DNA of 64,000 bases. Origin: Thamnidium elegans. Lineage: Eukaryota > Mucoromycota > Mucoromycetes > Mucorales > Mucoraceae. The notes below the pieces were generated by a model that saw nothing but the letters and a program-made list of their open reading frames with translations, did no database searches and was not told where the DNA came from. Positions 11,726 through 23,357 of this stretch are shown here, piece by piece. Position numbers and translations under genes: made by a program. The first letter of the stretch is position 1, and each line of letters opens with the position of its first letter. Location of the stretch: assembly GCA_025201345.1 (NCBI GenBank), contig JAIXMG010000040.1, positions 62,001 through 126,000 on the forward strand, read 5' to 3'.

Positions 11726-13660
11726 ATGTTGAGAAAAGTATTGCAACGTTCTTTAACTAGACCAAATTTAGTTCAACCTATTGTTAAGAGAGCATTCTCT
11801 ATTAGTGCTATCAAACGTCAAGAATCTGATACTTTAAGGCCTACTTCTGGTAAACATTTATATATATTGCTGACAAATAGACTTTTTATTAACTTTTTTT
11901 TTTTTTTTACTAGATTCTTTAGGCTTTGAGTCAACAGCTGTCAAAGACTATGATAGACCTATTTACCTTGATATGCAAGCTACCAGCCCTACCGACCCTA
12001 GAGTGTTAGACGTTATGATTCCTTATATGACTGAGTTATACGGTAACCCTCATTCCAGAACTCACAAGTATGGTTGGGAAACCGAGAAAGCAGTTGAGAA
12101 AGCTCGTGAGGTACATATATAAAAAAAAAACGCGCTTTATTTATAAAGGGAAGGTTACTAATCCGGTTTAATAGGAAGTTGCTAAATTGATTAAAGCCGA
12201 TCCTAAAGAAATTATCTTTACATCTGGTGCAACTGAATCCAACAATTTGAGTATTAAAGGTGTTGCCAGATTCTACAAGAACAAAAAGAAGCATATCATT
12301 ACCACTCAAATTGTAAGTTCCTTTTTTTTTTTTTTTTGAAGAAAAAAAGTTTTTTTTTTTTTTTTTTTTTTTTTTTATTTGCAACTAAAAATATATATAT
12401 ATTATATAGGAGCATAAATGTGTTTTAGATTCATGCAGAGTTTTACAAGAAGAAGGCTTTGAAATAACTTACCTTCCTGTTCAAACCAACGGTCGTATTG
12501 ACATGAAGCAACTCGAAGATGCCATTCGTCCCGACACAGCTCTTGTATCCATCATGACCATTAACAACGAAATTGGTGTCATGCAACCTATCGAAGAAAT
12601 TGGTAAATTATGTAGATCCAAAAAAGTATTCTTTCATACCGATGCTGCACAAGCCGTTGGTAAAGTACCTATGGATGTCAACGCCATGAACATTGATTTA
12701 TTGAGTTTATCCGGTCATAAGCTTTACGGCCCTAAGGGCATTGGCGCTATCTACGTTCGTAGAAGACCCAGAGTTCGTTTGGAGGCTGTTCAAAGTGGTG
12801 GTGGACAAGAAAGAGGTTTAAGAAGTGGTACTGTTCCTCATCCTTTGGTTGTTGGCTTGGGTGAAGCTTGTAAGATTGCCAATGAAGAAATGCAGGTAAA
12901 AAAAAAATACATATTTATTTAGCAAAGTGAGAAATCTATAATGTCCAGTGATGAATCGTGCCTAACGGTATCGATAAATAATGGGAGCGAAAGGTTATGA
13001 TAAGAATGGTATACTTGTACCTTTTTTTTTTCTCTCTCTCTCTTTTTCCTAAAAAAAAGGGGGGGAAGAGAGAAGAAAAAGAGAGATACATGTCTATTAT
13101 TCTACTTCTTGTTTTTTTTAAAACAAGACATAAGGTTTTCGCAATGAATCATTGTGCAGGGGTTCTGAGGACTTTTTACACCACTTTTTATTATTATTGT
13201 ATCTCTATAACTTATACTAACATGCATATAATAGTACGATCATGACAGAATTGCTATACTCTCCAAGCGTTTGATTGAAGGTATCCAATCTCAAGTTGAA
13301 GAAGTCTATCGTAACGGTGACCCTGATCATAACTATCCTGGTTGTGTCAACTTATCATTCTCTTACGTTGAAGGAGAATCCTTATTGATGGCCTTAAAGG
13401 ATATTGCTTTATCTTCTGGATCTGCCTGTACATCTGCTTCTCTTGAACCTTCTTATGTCTTGCGTGCTTTAGGTGCTGACGATGAGATGGCTCACAGTTC
13501 TATTCGTTTCGGTATCGGTAGATTTACAACTGATGAAGAAATTGAGTTTGTTATCAACAAGGTCACTCAACACGTCCACAGATTAAGAGAGATGTCTCCT
13601 TTATGGGAAATGGTACAAGAGGGAATTGATATCAAGTCAATTCAATGGTCTCAACATTAA
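11726..13660 (+). CDS. NFS1: Cysteine desulfurase, mitochondrial (NFS1)
   Basis: Five exons (11726-11849, 11914-12110, 12175-12312, 12410-12895, 13235-13660) give 456 residues. NFS1 is the pyridoxal-phosphate enzyme that takes sulfur from cysteine for iron-sulfur cluster assembly and tRNA thiolation. The first 35 residues ([14 protein letters not shown]...KRAFSIS) are Arg-rich and non-acidic, a typical matrix-targeting signal. The PLP-binding lysine lies in [10 protein letters not shown] at about 257, and the catalytic cysteine in SSGSACTS at about 380. The C-terminus ends [18 protein letters not shown]...QWSQH, almost as in animal and yeast homologues. The last intron (12896-13234, 339 bases) is several times longer than its neighbours and carries a C/D-RNA-like structure. 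Confidence 0.95.
12943..13172 (+). ncRNA. Candidate box C/D-like RNA inside NFS1 intron 4
   Basis: In the long last intron of NFS1, a GTCC (12943-12946) is followed by a box C match GTGATGA (12948-12954). At the far side a box D match CTGA (13165-13168) is followed directly by GGAC (13169-13172), which pairs with GTCC to make a four-base terminal stem. Between them lie a C'-like ATGATAA near 12994 and a long CT/GA-rich hairpin at about 13021-13085. The 230-base span is longer than most C/D guides. The boxes and stem are seen; function as a snoRNA is inference. Confidence 0.35.
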
Positions 13661-13770
13661 ATTTTAGAAACACACGAAAAAAAAAAAAAAAAGCTGTATC
13701 ATATTTCCCCCCTCCTTTAAGATCTTTTTTTTTTATTTAAGAAATAAAATATATATAAATATTAAGTATT

Positions 13771-15200
13771 TTATTGTGGTTGTCCTGGACCACCAGATTG
13801 TTGCCAAGAGAGACGGTCATGATCACCAAGCTTTCTTGGTTTGAAAAAATGCCAGCCTAAAAATACAACACCCAACAGTGTGCAAACACAACCCATCACG
13901 ATCCAAGCTAAGCCCATAAACGGATTTCGATCACCCAAGAACGACGTACCTGTAAGAACAATAGATTTTGTTCCTCCATAAGCAGTAATATCATAATTAA
14001 GAACAACATTTACTTCGTAAATACCAGCTTGAAGTGTATTATCTCTTAAAGCAGAATATAATTTTCTAAAGGTAGGATACCAACTGGTTCTCATCCACAC
14101 TTGAAAATGTTCATCGTCTTGAGGATGGAATATCTTGTCTGCTGTATATCCATCAGGATATCTTTTTACCCAATTAGGTGGAGGTGCAAGTTCAGCAGAA
14201 TTCATTTGTGTAGAATGTAATCTCTTTTTATCGGCTGGCCAAGCAATACCTGTTTCATCAAAATTCATTGTTGCGTTGGTTTGACTTCCGGGTGAATTAA
14301 GAAATGTTACCGCAAATGTGTCTTCAAAAAATAGTTAGCAAAAAGTATTTTGAGTATGGTTTTTTTTTTCTTTCTCTGCTTACCGTTAAACATGGAATTA
14401 GCAATAAGTCCGCAAGGATAATAAATTTGACCTTGTTCATTAGCATTCACAGGAGAACAAGAGGCTGCAGCATCTTGAGCAGTAATAATATCACCATTAA
14501 GTTGACTGTAACTAAGACTTTTGACATATTTACGATGGTTCTGATAAAAGTTGGTGAGTTTATAGTACAAGAAAACAGGTGTCTTTATTTCAATAGGTGT
14601 ATTGAACCGAATTGTACAATTGCCTGGCTCTCCTGCAACTGGGTTAGGTGTGAATCGATAAGAAGGAATACGAGGTGCTATTTTTTTTTTTTTTAAAAAA
14701 AAAGAAAGTATTAAAAACTACAGCTTTATATTTTGTATGTATTTCTTTTACGTAGGTCTCCTTCTTTAGTAAATTTGTATGAATACAGGTTATCATCCAA
14801 AACTTGTGCAGTGCCATTGTTATCCTTACAATGGGTATAATCAATTATAATCTCATTGACCTACATGAAAAAAAAAGCTTATTAATATATATATAAAAAA
14901 GGTCTCATAAAAACAAAAAGAAACCTACAGTATCACTTTGATATAAAAAGACACCACCTAAAGGAGCAAACAGAATACCTGCTATAAAGAGTGTAGGTAA
15001 TACAGTCTTTGGTGTTAAAAGAGGTTGCCAAGCCTTAAGACGTTGCTGCTTAAAAGCGGTATCTACAAAAAAAAAAAAAAAAAAAAAAAAAAGAGAGAGA
15101 GAGAGAGAGGGTTAGTTATTTTCTTGAGCAATTGAGTTATTCTCTTTTGGATTGTTGTTATATATTTACTAGCAGGCTTTTTACTCTTCTCTTCAGACAT
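13771..15200 (-). CDS. CDC50/LEM3 family, phospholipid-flippase beta subunit
   Basis: Five exons on the minus strand (15200-15170, 15062-14929, 14860-14752, 14677-14384, 14321-13771) give 372 residues. Cdc50/Lem3 proteins partner P4-ATPases that move phosphatidylserine or phosphatidylethanolamine to the cytosolic leaflet. Seen: the family N-terminal motif [18 protein letters not shown], a first membrane segment ([17 protein letters not shown]), a large lumenal domain with paired cysteines, the signature GLIANSMFN, and a second membrane segment ([20 protein letters not shown]) near the C-terminus. Which of the CDC50, LEM3 or CRF1 paralogues it is cannot be told from sequence alone. It converges with NFS1, 110 bp apart. 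Confidence 0.92.
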
Positions 15201-15745
15201 GATGAGTAAAATAACAAAAAGGAGAAAAATGTTTTTTCTTCCCTTTTTGTGAGCATTATTCTCTCTCTTTTTTAAACCACAGCTCTCTTTTTTTTTAATG
15301 TGTGACCCTAGATGATATTAGTCTTCCTATTGTACTTTGAGAAAAAAAGTGTGTGCATGTACTTAAACCATACCAAGTTTATGTGCTATGTATAGTCAAT
15401 AATACACATAGAAAAGAGTATAATTCAAGTAATTAACTTTCTTTTTTTAAGCATAAAAAAATGGGATTTATCAGCCACAATGTAATGTAAATGCTAATTT
15501 TACTAAAGAATTCCCAGCGCATAAAATAGCGTACTTTGCAAACTAGTAATTTTGTTTTCACTACAATTTAGAAATAAAGGCTAGGCGCAAAAATACAGTC
15601 GCTCCACTGCCAAAACAACTGGAAAAAAAAAGAAACCAACCGCTTTGTTTAATCCCAGCACCTACCCCCCTCTTTTAATGTATAAATAGGAACGCAAATC
15701 TCTCTATCTTTCTCTTTTCTTTTTTCCCCCAAAAAAAAAAAAAAA
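15201..15745. promoter_or_regulatory. Divergent promoter region CDC50-type gene / PFA4-type gene
   Basis: 545 bp between two divergent start codons. A TATA-like tgtataaatagg sits at about 15678-15690, some 60 bp before the PFA4 ATG, followed by a CT-rich leader. Nothing else was recognised. Confidence 0.5.
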
Positions 15746-17153
15746 ATGTTGGAATATATTCCAGGAAAAGTGTTTGTAATAGGTGTAATTTTACTAATAG
15801 GATTTATATCCTACAGTTCACAACTCTTTATTTTTTTACCTGCATACGAATGGTGGACGATGGAAAGCGCAATCAAGTTAATACCATTAAACATGCTTAT
15901 CCTCATGGTATTTTACAATTACTATTTAGCTGTAACAACTGATCCTGGAAAAATACCTATAGCTTGGGTAAGATATATATATATAACCTATTTAAAAGTG
16001 TATATGTGTATATAATTAATATGATAAACAGGAACCACCTTCTTCATTGATCGCTCCTTTAAAAGAAATGGCTTCAGAAGGTGTAACAGGCCCAAGATTC
16101 TGCAAGACATGTCATGTATATAAACCACCGAGAAGTCATCATTGTAGATACTGTGGTCGATGTGTTTTAAAGATGGATCATCATTGTCCCTGGATAAATA
16201 ATTGTGTAGGACATGATAATTATGGCCATTTCGTAAGGTTTATTATCTATGCTGATATTGCTGTTGCTTATGTTTTGGTCTTATTAGTGGCAAGAGTCCG
16301 TGTAATTATGTCCGCTGTTCAAAGGTTCCAAGTAAGAGAATTTTTAAAAAAACAGGATGCCTAATTTATATTTTATTGTAACACTTACTTTTTTTTTTAA
16401 AAAAAAAAGTTTGATGCAGAACCAGATACAACAGCTGTAATCGTTATGGTATTAAATTTCGTATTAGCATTTATCGTTTTATTTTGTGTTGGGATTTTAG
16501 CTATATATCAACTCTATTGTCTTACTAAAAACCAAACGAATATTGAAGCTTGGGAAAGAGGAAAAGTAGAATCGCTTGTTAAACGAGGAAAAATCCCACC
16601 GGTAAATTTAAAAAAGTTGCAGGAACCTCCCCACTTTAAATTTTTGACAAACCCCTCCTCCCAAAAAAAATAGGTTCGTTATCCTTTCGATATTGGAATA
16701 TACGAGAATATATGTTACGTACTTGGTCCTAATCCATTACTATGGCTATGGCCTAAAAAGATACAAGGAGACGGATTAACTTTCCCTGTGATAGCAGGAA
16801 CAGATGCTCGTTTACCATTTTACTGGCCACCACGCGACCCAGACGATTTACGACCCTCTATTTTTTCATCCAAATACAAACGACAACAAGAGATTCAACA
16901 GATACTACGACAAGATCCAAACGCCGAAATTGAAGAATCAGACGGGTATTATGATTCTGGTAGTTTTGTAACTGATAGTGAAAACGAATACTCATTAGAT
17001 GAGGAAGAACAGGGATTAAACAACAACATTTATAATTTATCGGGTGCTTATTATAGAGAATATCCATCAACAGATGATGATACCATACCATTAGCTAGTT
17101 TTACCACTAGTACTACCTCAAGAAAAAAGATTCCCTCTTCCAAACAAGATTAA
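15746..17153 (+). CDS. PFA4: DHHC palmitoyltransferase, PFA4-like
   Basis: Four exons (15746-15967, 16032-16331, 16410-16601, 16674-17153) give 397 residues. DHHC enzymes attach palmitate to cysteines of membrane proteins; yeast Pfa4 sits in the ER and modifies the chitin synthase Chs3. Two N-terminal membrane segments are followed by the cysteine-rich domain ([15 protein letters not shown]...[14 protein letters not shown], catalytic DHHC at 123-126), then two more membrane segments. The cytosolic tail contains the GKVESL...[15 protein letters not shown] region typical of Pfa4. The C-terminal 60 residues are acidic and Ser/Thr-rich. A class IV chitin synthase gene lies 8 kb away, but the two are not adjacent. 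The PFA4 assignment is by order and length and is less certain than the family. Confidence 0.88.
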
Positions 17154-17227
17154 AAAAATAAAACTTTTTCTTTTTTAATATAACAATAATATCTATACAT
17201 ATAATCTATAATTTTTTTCTTTTTTTT

Positions 17228-17881
17228 TTATCCAGTCATAACATCAACCAAAACTGACCAAGCACCGGCTACACTAGCACAAACAATAGCAGAGATACCA
17301 GCAGTACGAGCACCGGAGGTACACTTAAAGATAGCGCCAGAAATAGCACCCGCAGTCAAACTGTTGAATACATCATGAGTACCTCTGGTATAATCAATTA
17401 AAGAGTTGGTACCGTTATACATCATAGCAATCACACCAACTGCATTACCAACACCAGGACCTCGACGAGTGATAGAATTTAAAGTAGTATTAAGACGGAC
17501 TTTAGTAGCGCCTTGACTCTTTCTTAATCCTTCCATCATACCGTAAGCACCACCAATTGTCAAACCTGCCAAATAACTACTACCTGTACCATAACAAAGA
17601 TCATCAGACCAACCACGAGAAGGCGCAAATCCACTGGAACTACCAGTAGGTGCATTATCTTCTACTTGTAAAAAATCAAGCCCTTGAAGTGACATGGGTT
17701 GAAGTCTGTTAGCGTCAAATGCAATAGTTGACATAAAATCGGGCATCTTTTCATTGCTGGAATCATCTAATCCAAAGGAAGTTGTGTTGTCGTTAGAATC
17801 TTGGAAGGAACTTTGACCGCTAGGAGAATAAATATCTTCGTTATCGGCTGTGTTGTTGGTGTTAGAATCAAAGATACCCAT
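17228..17881 (-). CDS. TIM23: TIM23, channel subunit of the mitochondrial inner-membrane import translocase
   Basis: A single intronless frame of 217 residues. Tim23 forms the presequence translocase of the inner mitochondrial membrane with Tim17 and Tim50. Seen: a hydrophilic Ser/Asn/Asp-rich N-terminal half that would face the intermembrane space, then the Tim17/22/23 domain with four hydrophobic segments starting at GSSYLAGLTIGGAYGMMEGL. The family hallmarks GPGVGNAVGVIAMMYNG and GAISGAIFK are present. Length matches yeast Tim23 (222). It is tail to tail with the palmitoyltransferase gene, 74 bp apart. Confidence 0.93.
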   Translation of the reverse strand: MGIFDSNTNNTADNEDIYSPSGQSSFQDSNDNTTSFGLDDSSNEKMPDFMSTIAFDANRLQPMSLQGLDFLQVEDNAPTGSSSGFAPSRGWSDDLCYGTGSSYLAGLTIGGAYGMMEGLRKSQGATKVRLNTTLNSITRRGPGVGNAVGVIAMMYNGTNSLIDYTRGTHDVFNSLTAGAISGAIFKCTSGARTAGISAIVCASVAGAWSVLVDVMTG

Positions 17882-18447
17882 CGTTATTATTTTGCTAGGG
17901 GGAGTTTAAGAAGCAGTAAAAAAAAGAGAAAAAAGTACTCTAGTCAAAAAAACTGAAGGTTCCTGGGGGGAGGGGGGTAAACTAAAAATCTGGGAAAATC
18001 AGTCACAAGCTCTTTTTTTTTTTTTGGGTGTCTTGAAACACTTACAAGATATTACACCATGATTGATTAAATACCTTCTCCTTTTTATCTCTTTTCTTTT
18101 TCTTTTTTCTCTTTTTAACAATAAATGAATATCTTTTAATATTATACGTGTTTTTCCTTTAAAAAGTAAACTTATATATAAAAAAATAATATTTAGATAG
18201 ACTTCTGGACCCTTCTTACGTCCCGTTATACTGGCACAGTTTTTATCCATAGCAGAAAAGAAATACGTATGCTATTGATAACAGAAAGCATATAGACTTG
18301 ACATATTTGAGTCCAAGTTTAATATGCGCATCTTTTTTTTTTTCAAAGCACTGTGAGAAAGCAGTACTTTTTCTGTTGATGAGGACTATCTGTCATATCC
18401 CCGACTTCACCGAAACGACGTTGGACGTTTTTTTTTTTATTACAAAA
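17882..18447. other. Intergenic DNA upstream of TIM23
   Basis: AT-rich, with a C/G-rich patch near 17965-17985 (cctggggggagggggg on the plus strand) that may belong to the TIM23 promoter. No gene was recognised. Confidence 0.5.
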
Positions 18448-18663
18448 ATGTCCAATAATAATATAAATATTTCAACCATTAAAAATGTTAATCTGACATT
18501 TAATGAACTAAAAAGAGCTGGTATGCCTTTAACAAGATAGCATTTTTTTTTTACGCTAAAATTAAAATTTATAATTTATAGACACCTCTAGCTCAGGTTC
18601 TTCCGACTCTGATACTGGAGTAAAAAGAAGCTGAAGAAGGACAGGTCTCCATCGACCGGCTTC
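18448..18663 (+). repeat. Third copy of the small-protein repeat (MSNNNINIS... family)
   Basis: An ATG at 18450 opens MSNNNINISTIKNVNLTFNE, followed by LKRAG. A GT...AG gap (gtatgc...tttatag) then joins to a Ser-rich part with DSDTGVKRS and a stop. The gap position is the same as in the 10.4 kb copy. A further short match (about 18741-18775, tttattgat.gt.gttgctctaag) recurs at 8630-8668, but in a different relative orientation, so the copies are rearranged. The peptide family is unknown to me. Confidence 0.5.
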
Positions 18664-18706
18664 CATCAGCCAGAATCTCGCTAGGGGAAATCCTGGTGTA
18701 CAGGTT

Positions 18707-18738
<32 letters not shown>

Positions 18739-19696
18739 GGTACCTTTATTGATGGTGGTTGCTCTAAGAAGAACCGTATCGTTTTGTACAAACATAATAA
18801 AAATTAAAAGTAAATAAACCCTCTATTTTATTGTGATTAATTATTATTGGATGTCAATGCAAACAAAAATATGCTGGATTTATTTATTTTTAAAAACTTA
18901 CTATGTCCAGGTGTGTAGTTTAGGATGATTTAATCTGTTTCTAAGTTACCTACAAACAAAGCCCTTTTTTTTTTTGCAAGACGACATTATTGTGGCTGAT
19001 GCTATAAAAATATTTTTACTGACAGAACTCAAACCACATTTGTTTAAATAAACAGATTCCTTTCCCCACTCCTTTTTCTAATAAAATAAGGTCTTCTTTA
19101 AAGACTGCCTTCAAGACCCTTTACTCTCACGACATGGTGCTCACAATAGTATAAATAGATTTCTATATATAACACCTTTTTGTATCGGCGGACAATTCAA
19201 TTTGGAAAACTGGATCTACCAATAAAACATGTAGGTGGATCTTAATCATCACGTGGGGGGTTCTAATGACAAACAGATTAGCTTCAAAAAGCCCTTCTTT
19301 TTTTTTAGTCTGAAAAAAATATATGGGATCAAAATAATATATCCAAAAGGAGTTTTTTTTTCCTTCTCAAAGAAGAATAGAAAGTAAATAAATAAAAAAG
19401 CGCGTATTTACATAAAATAAAGAATTACCGAAATATACACACACAAAAAAGTCGGGGTAGTTCCTAAAAATCCGCTGAGAGTTAAAAATAAAAGGCCCAG
19501 AAAAGGTTTATTTGCATTCCAACCAAGAGAAAAAAAGGCAATGTAGCTGATGCGTGATATAGTTCAAATAAATAAATATCTTTTTATACCGCTACAAAGT
19601 AAAAAAAAAAAAAAAAAGCACAAAAGAAACATAAAGCCGTACAAAAAGGAAACACAAACCCGTAAAAGCTATTTTTGTACTAAAACCTTCTTTTTT
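18664..19696. other. Intergenic DNA 3' of ERG8
   Basis: AT-rich, including an A run at about 18712-18738 and a CACGTG hexamer near 19251. No open frame, RNA gene or element was recognised beyond the short repeat match at 18741-18775. Confidence 0.5.
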
Positions 19697-21313
19697 TTAT
19701 GAGAGAATATCAGATAATCCAGGTACAGTGGCTAATGATACCGAAGTAACACCATTAGAATCGGCATGTGAAAGAAGAGGTCCGACACTAAGTTCCTTCC
19801 AAGACTCCCAAACCTTGCGTACCAACTGTTTAGAATGATTGGATAAGACGATACAAAAGATAGCATCGTACCCACCAGCACCGGGTACACCAGCCATGGC
19901 TACACCAGCAATATCGGTACAAGCATTTAACAAACGAGTTTGTTCTTGAGGCTCAACCGGAACTTGTGAAAGTTCAGTCATCTTTTGTAACAAGGAGCGA
20001 ACCATGTTGAAATCATTGACTAATTTCACCATTTCCTCTGCTACTTTACCTTGAACTTGAGCCCAGTCTGAAGATTTCAATTGAGAACAAAGTTCAATGG
20101 TTTGATTATAAGCCGTATTATCTTTAGTATATAATCTTGATAATTCTCTAAAGTGTTGTTCTACCAACAAATTAAATTGACCCAATTGATTCCAAACCAA
20201 ATTAGATTCTTCGGGTTTGGTTTTTTTCCAGTTCAAGACTTTACCGACTAGAGTAGGGGTATGACTACCAGCATCAATATCCGCCAACATCAAGTCAAAT
20301 CCAGGAGGCAATTGAAATGGCACTACTTGATTATCCCAATTTAAATTATCTGCATCAACTGAACTGGATAACAATTTTTGATCTACGTTTTCATCCTAAA
20401 AATAATATACTCCAATTAATTATATTACATTTATATAAATTAAAAAGCTTTACCATAATAGGCGTTAAAATGTCAGGATGAAATCTCTTATATTGATGAC
20501 TACCCCAAACTGCAGAAGAAACATCGAATCCACTACCGACTTTACCTTGAGCTAAACAATGTACGAATTGTGCAACATTATGAATCAATTTCTTTTCCTT
20601 GTCCATAAATTCCTTGGAAACAACTTCAAAATGAAGTAATAAAGCGGCAACAAGTGAAGTAGTTAAAGCTGCAGAACTACCAAGTCCTGTTTTGTGTACT
20701 GTAGATAAAGTAGCATGCGTTTTACAAAATGGGTCTAAAGAACTTAAAGCGTCTGCTGTATTTTCAAGTTGTTTTGCTTCGAGCTAAATAAAAATATACG
20801 TCAGATTTTTTTGTTTTTTTGTTTATAAAGGTCAATGCGTAAATTTTTTTTTTTGGTACCTGAGCACGTTGAGAATAAAAATCATTATCACCTACAATAG
20901 TGATATCAATACCATGACTTAACTTTTGTTCAACAAGACTATGATTGACCCTTTCAAGAATAACTTGAAGAGTATATTTTAAACAAGTTTCAACAAATTT
21001 GTTTCGAGATTCTGTACTACAAGATGAACCATGTCAGTGTCAAAATAAAAAGAAAAGGGGGAGGGTTTTTTTTTTACATGGAATCAAAGTCAAGTTTATC
21101 TTGAGTAACAATAGCTTTATACTTCCAAAGAGCTTGTTCAAACTGTGGAGAGTTTACAGTGATGGTACCTGCAGTTAAATCTGTCTGGGGTCTGATGACT
21201 GTATAGAACCTAGCACTTGTACCAACAACTAATCCACTAAACTCTTGTTCCAATACTAAATAACCACCGGTTAAAAGTACTTTTCCTGGTGCTGATGCAA
21301 TAGTTGTCATCAT
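19697..21313 (-). CDS. ERG8: Phosphomevalonate kinase (ERG8)
   Basis: Four exons on the minus strand (21313-21078, 21016-20860, 20783-20454, 20395-19697) give 473 residues, near the 451 of yeast Erg8. The enzyme phosphorylates mevalonate-5-phosphate in the cytosolic mevalonate pathway toward ergosterol and isoprenoids. It belongs to the GHMP kinase superfamily. Seen: the N-terminal SAPGKVLLTGGYLVLE, the ATP-binding glycine/serine loop TGLGSSAALTTSLVAAL, the KVGSGFDVSSAVWGS segment typical of Erg8, and a C-terminal GHMP motif AGVPGAGGYDAIF. It is divergent from the RhoGEF gene, 295 bp away. Confidence 0.94.
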
Positions 21314-21608
21314 GTTTTTTTTTTAAAATTAGAACAGAAATAATAATAAAAAAAAAGAACGAGATTGACTTTTTTTAAACACGCGAAAAATAAAAGCGGA
21401 ATTTTAAGCTTTTTCAGCAACAACAAAAAAAAAAGGGGGAAGTTTGGGGGGACGGGCCAAAAAACTGTATAACAAGTTCTAAAATAAGTGATTATTAGAG
21501 AGATTGCTTTGTAAAAGAGGCATTTTTCCCCTTTTCTTTCCTCTTTTTTTGTATAACATTTTTTTTTTTTTTGTATTTTTATTTTTTTTTTATTACTTTT
21601 TATATTGA

Positions 21609-22856
21609 ATGTCTGTTGATACTTGTAACGTACATAATTCAATCTTTATAAAGAAAGTTAAACAAACGCGAGTAGTAGTAGTTGAAGAAGGAAAGACCAA
21701 AAAATCATTTAGTAAATTACAATCATTAGTAGCCTCGGTATCGAAAAGAAGAAAAGATAGCAGCCTATTAAACAAATACGCCTCTACGACATCATTACCT
21801 ACCGAGCCCTTAAAACCACCTACCAGATTAAAACCTTCTATATCTGCCAGACCATTTTCACAATTCTTTTTTCCAATCAAAGAAGAACCCGCAAATGAAC
21901 TGCCACAACAAACAAAAAATAAGAAAATAAATAAAAGGCATAGTGTTGCAGTAGATCTAGTAGATGATATTGTTTCTGCATCTTCTTCACGCTCATCTTC
22001 TTTAAAGACTATAAAAAATCAAGCATTATTGGAAGACAATGTGATGATTGCAACAAATTCGGATATAGTAGGAGTCGATATGAAGAAACAAAATAATAGA
22101 TTATCGGGTGTTGCCAGAGCTCGTACAGTACTCCGATTAGATTCTAATAAAACTCGAGAAATCAAAGCAATACATGTTTGGAAAGATACTGTGAGTCAAT
22201 TATCTTTAACTGATAATTATGAAGCTGAACAAGACTTGTATCATATTTTGTCACATCCTGCATTACTTGTAACTATTTTTAACAAATTACCAAAATAAAC
22301 TAAAAGTCCTAATCTATTTGTTTTTTTTTCGGTGTAGCCGGACCATCCTTTAGAACGACAACGCTTTGTACGACATTCTACGCCAAAAGATGTTGCCATG
22401 ATGAAATTTATACTAAACGAGTTGATTGAAACAGAAACATCCTATAACCAACTATTACAGCTGATAAAAAATGTAAGGGTTTTTTTTTTTTACCTGACCC
22501 AAAAAAAAATATATATATATATACATATTAACCACTAGTAAATTAGAGGTACATGGAACCCATGATTGCTGCTTCACGATCGAAGGACCCACTTGTAAAA
22601 TCAACAGATATACCCATACTATTTAATCACTTGAAAGAATTGATTGATTTATCCAATAGTTTATCTATTAGTTTTAATAAAACTAAATGTAATATTGGTC
22701 AAGTATTTAAATCAATTGAATCTGATCTCGTAGTCTTTCTTAAATACGCCATGCATTATAGAACAAATATTAAATCAATCAGAAGAGCATGTAGTAATGT
22801 TTTGTTTGTAAAGATTGATCAAGTAATGTACCTTGTATATTTTTTGTATACATTTT

Positions 22857-22895
<39 letters not shown>

Positions 22896-23213
22896 TAGGA
22901 AAATTTAGCTAGAAGAGATACCAATAGGTTAGGCATGTCCGACTATTTCATTGCTCCTATACAACGAATACCAAGATATTGTTTATTAATCAAAGGTAAC
23001 CATGGTTACTTTTGCCTCATCCCCCCCCCCCCTTATTTTTTAATATATTAATTATTTTTTTTCTGTTTGATAGATCTACAAAAATATACGCATCCAACGG
23101 ATTCAACCTATACAGATTTAGCATTTGCTTTAAAAACCCTTACTGGTTTAGCTGTAGCAATGGATCATGTACAAAATAAAGCCCCTACTCGTACTTCGAT
23201 TAGGACACTATAA
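21609..23213 (+). CDS. DH-domain (RhoGEF) protein without a visible PH domain
   Basis: Five exons (21609-22268, 22338-22472, 22547-22822, 22899-22995, 23074-23213) give 435 residues. The first 230 are low-complexity and basic (Lys/Arg/Ser-rich), with no recognised domain. Residues of about 235-430 form a Dbl-homology domain: it opens MMKFILNELIETETSYNQLL and carries the conserved SDYFIAPIQRIPRYCLLIKDL helix. DH domains exchange GDP for GTP on Rho-type GTPases. Most Dbl proteins have a PH domain directly after DH; here the frame stops about 30 residues after the last conserved helix. I saw no PH-like exon before the next gene, which starts only 144 bp away. The small GTPase it acts on cannot be named. 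Confidence 0.82.
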
Positions 23214-23357
23214 AACTTTTATATTGCCCCTTAAAATGTATCATATATATCTTTCTTTCTTTTTTATTATTATTACACAACAACACCACAAATATAATGC
23301 AAAAAAAAAAAAAAAAGCACCTGCAGTAAATTGTTTTTTTTTTTTTTTTTTTTAGTG

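Noticed and set aside
12943..13172. U3 or U14 snoRNA
   Set aside because: The order of boxes and the sequence near the 5' end do not match U3 or U14; only the general C/D frame with a terminal stem is present.
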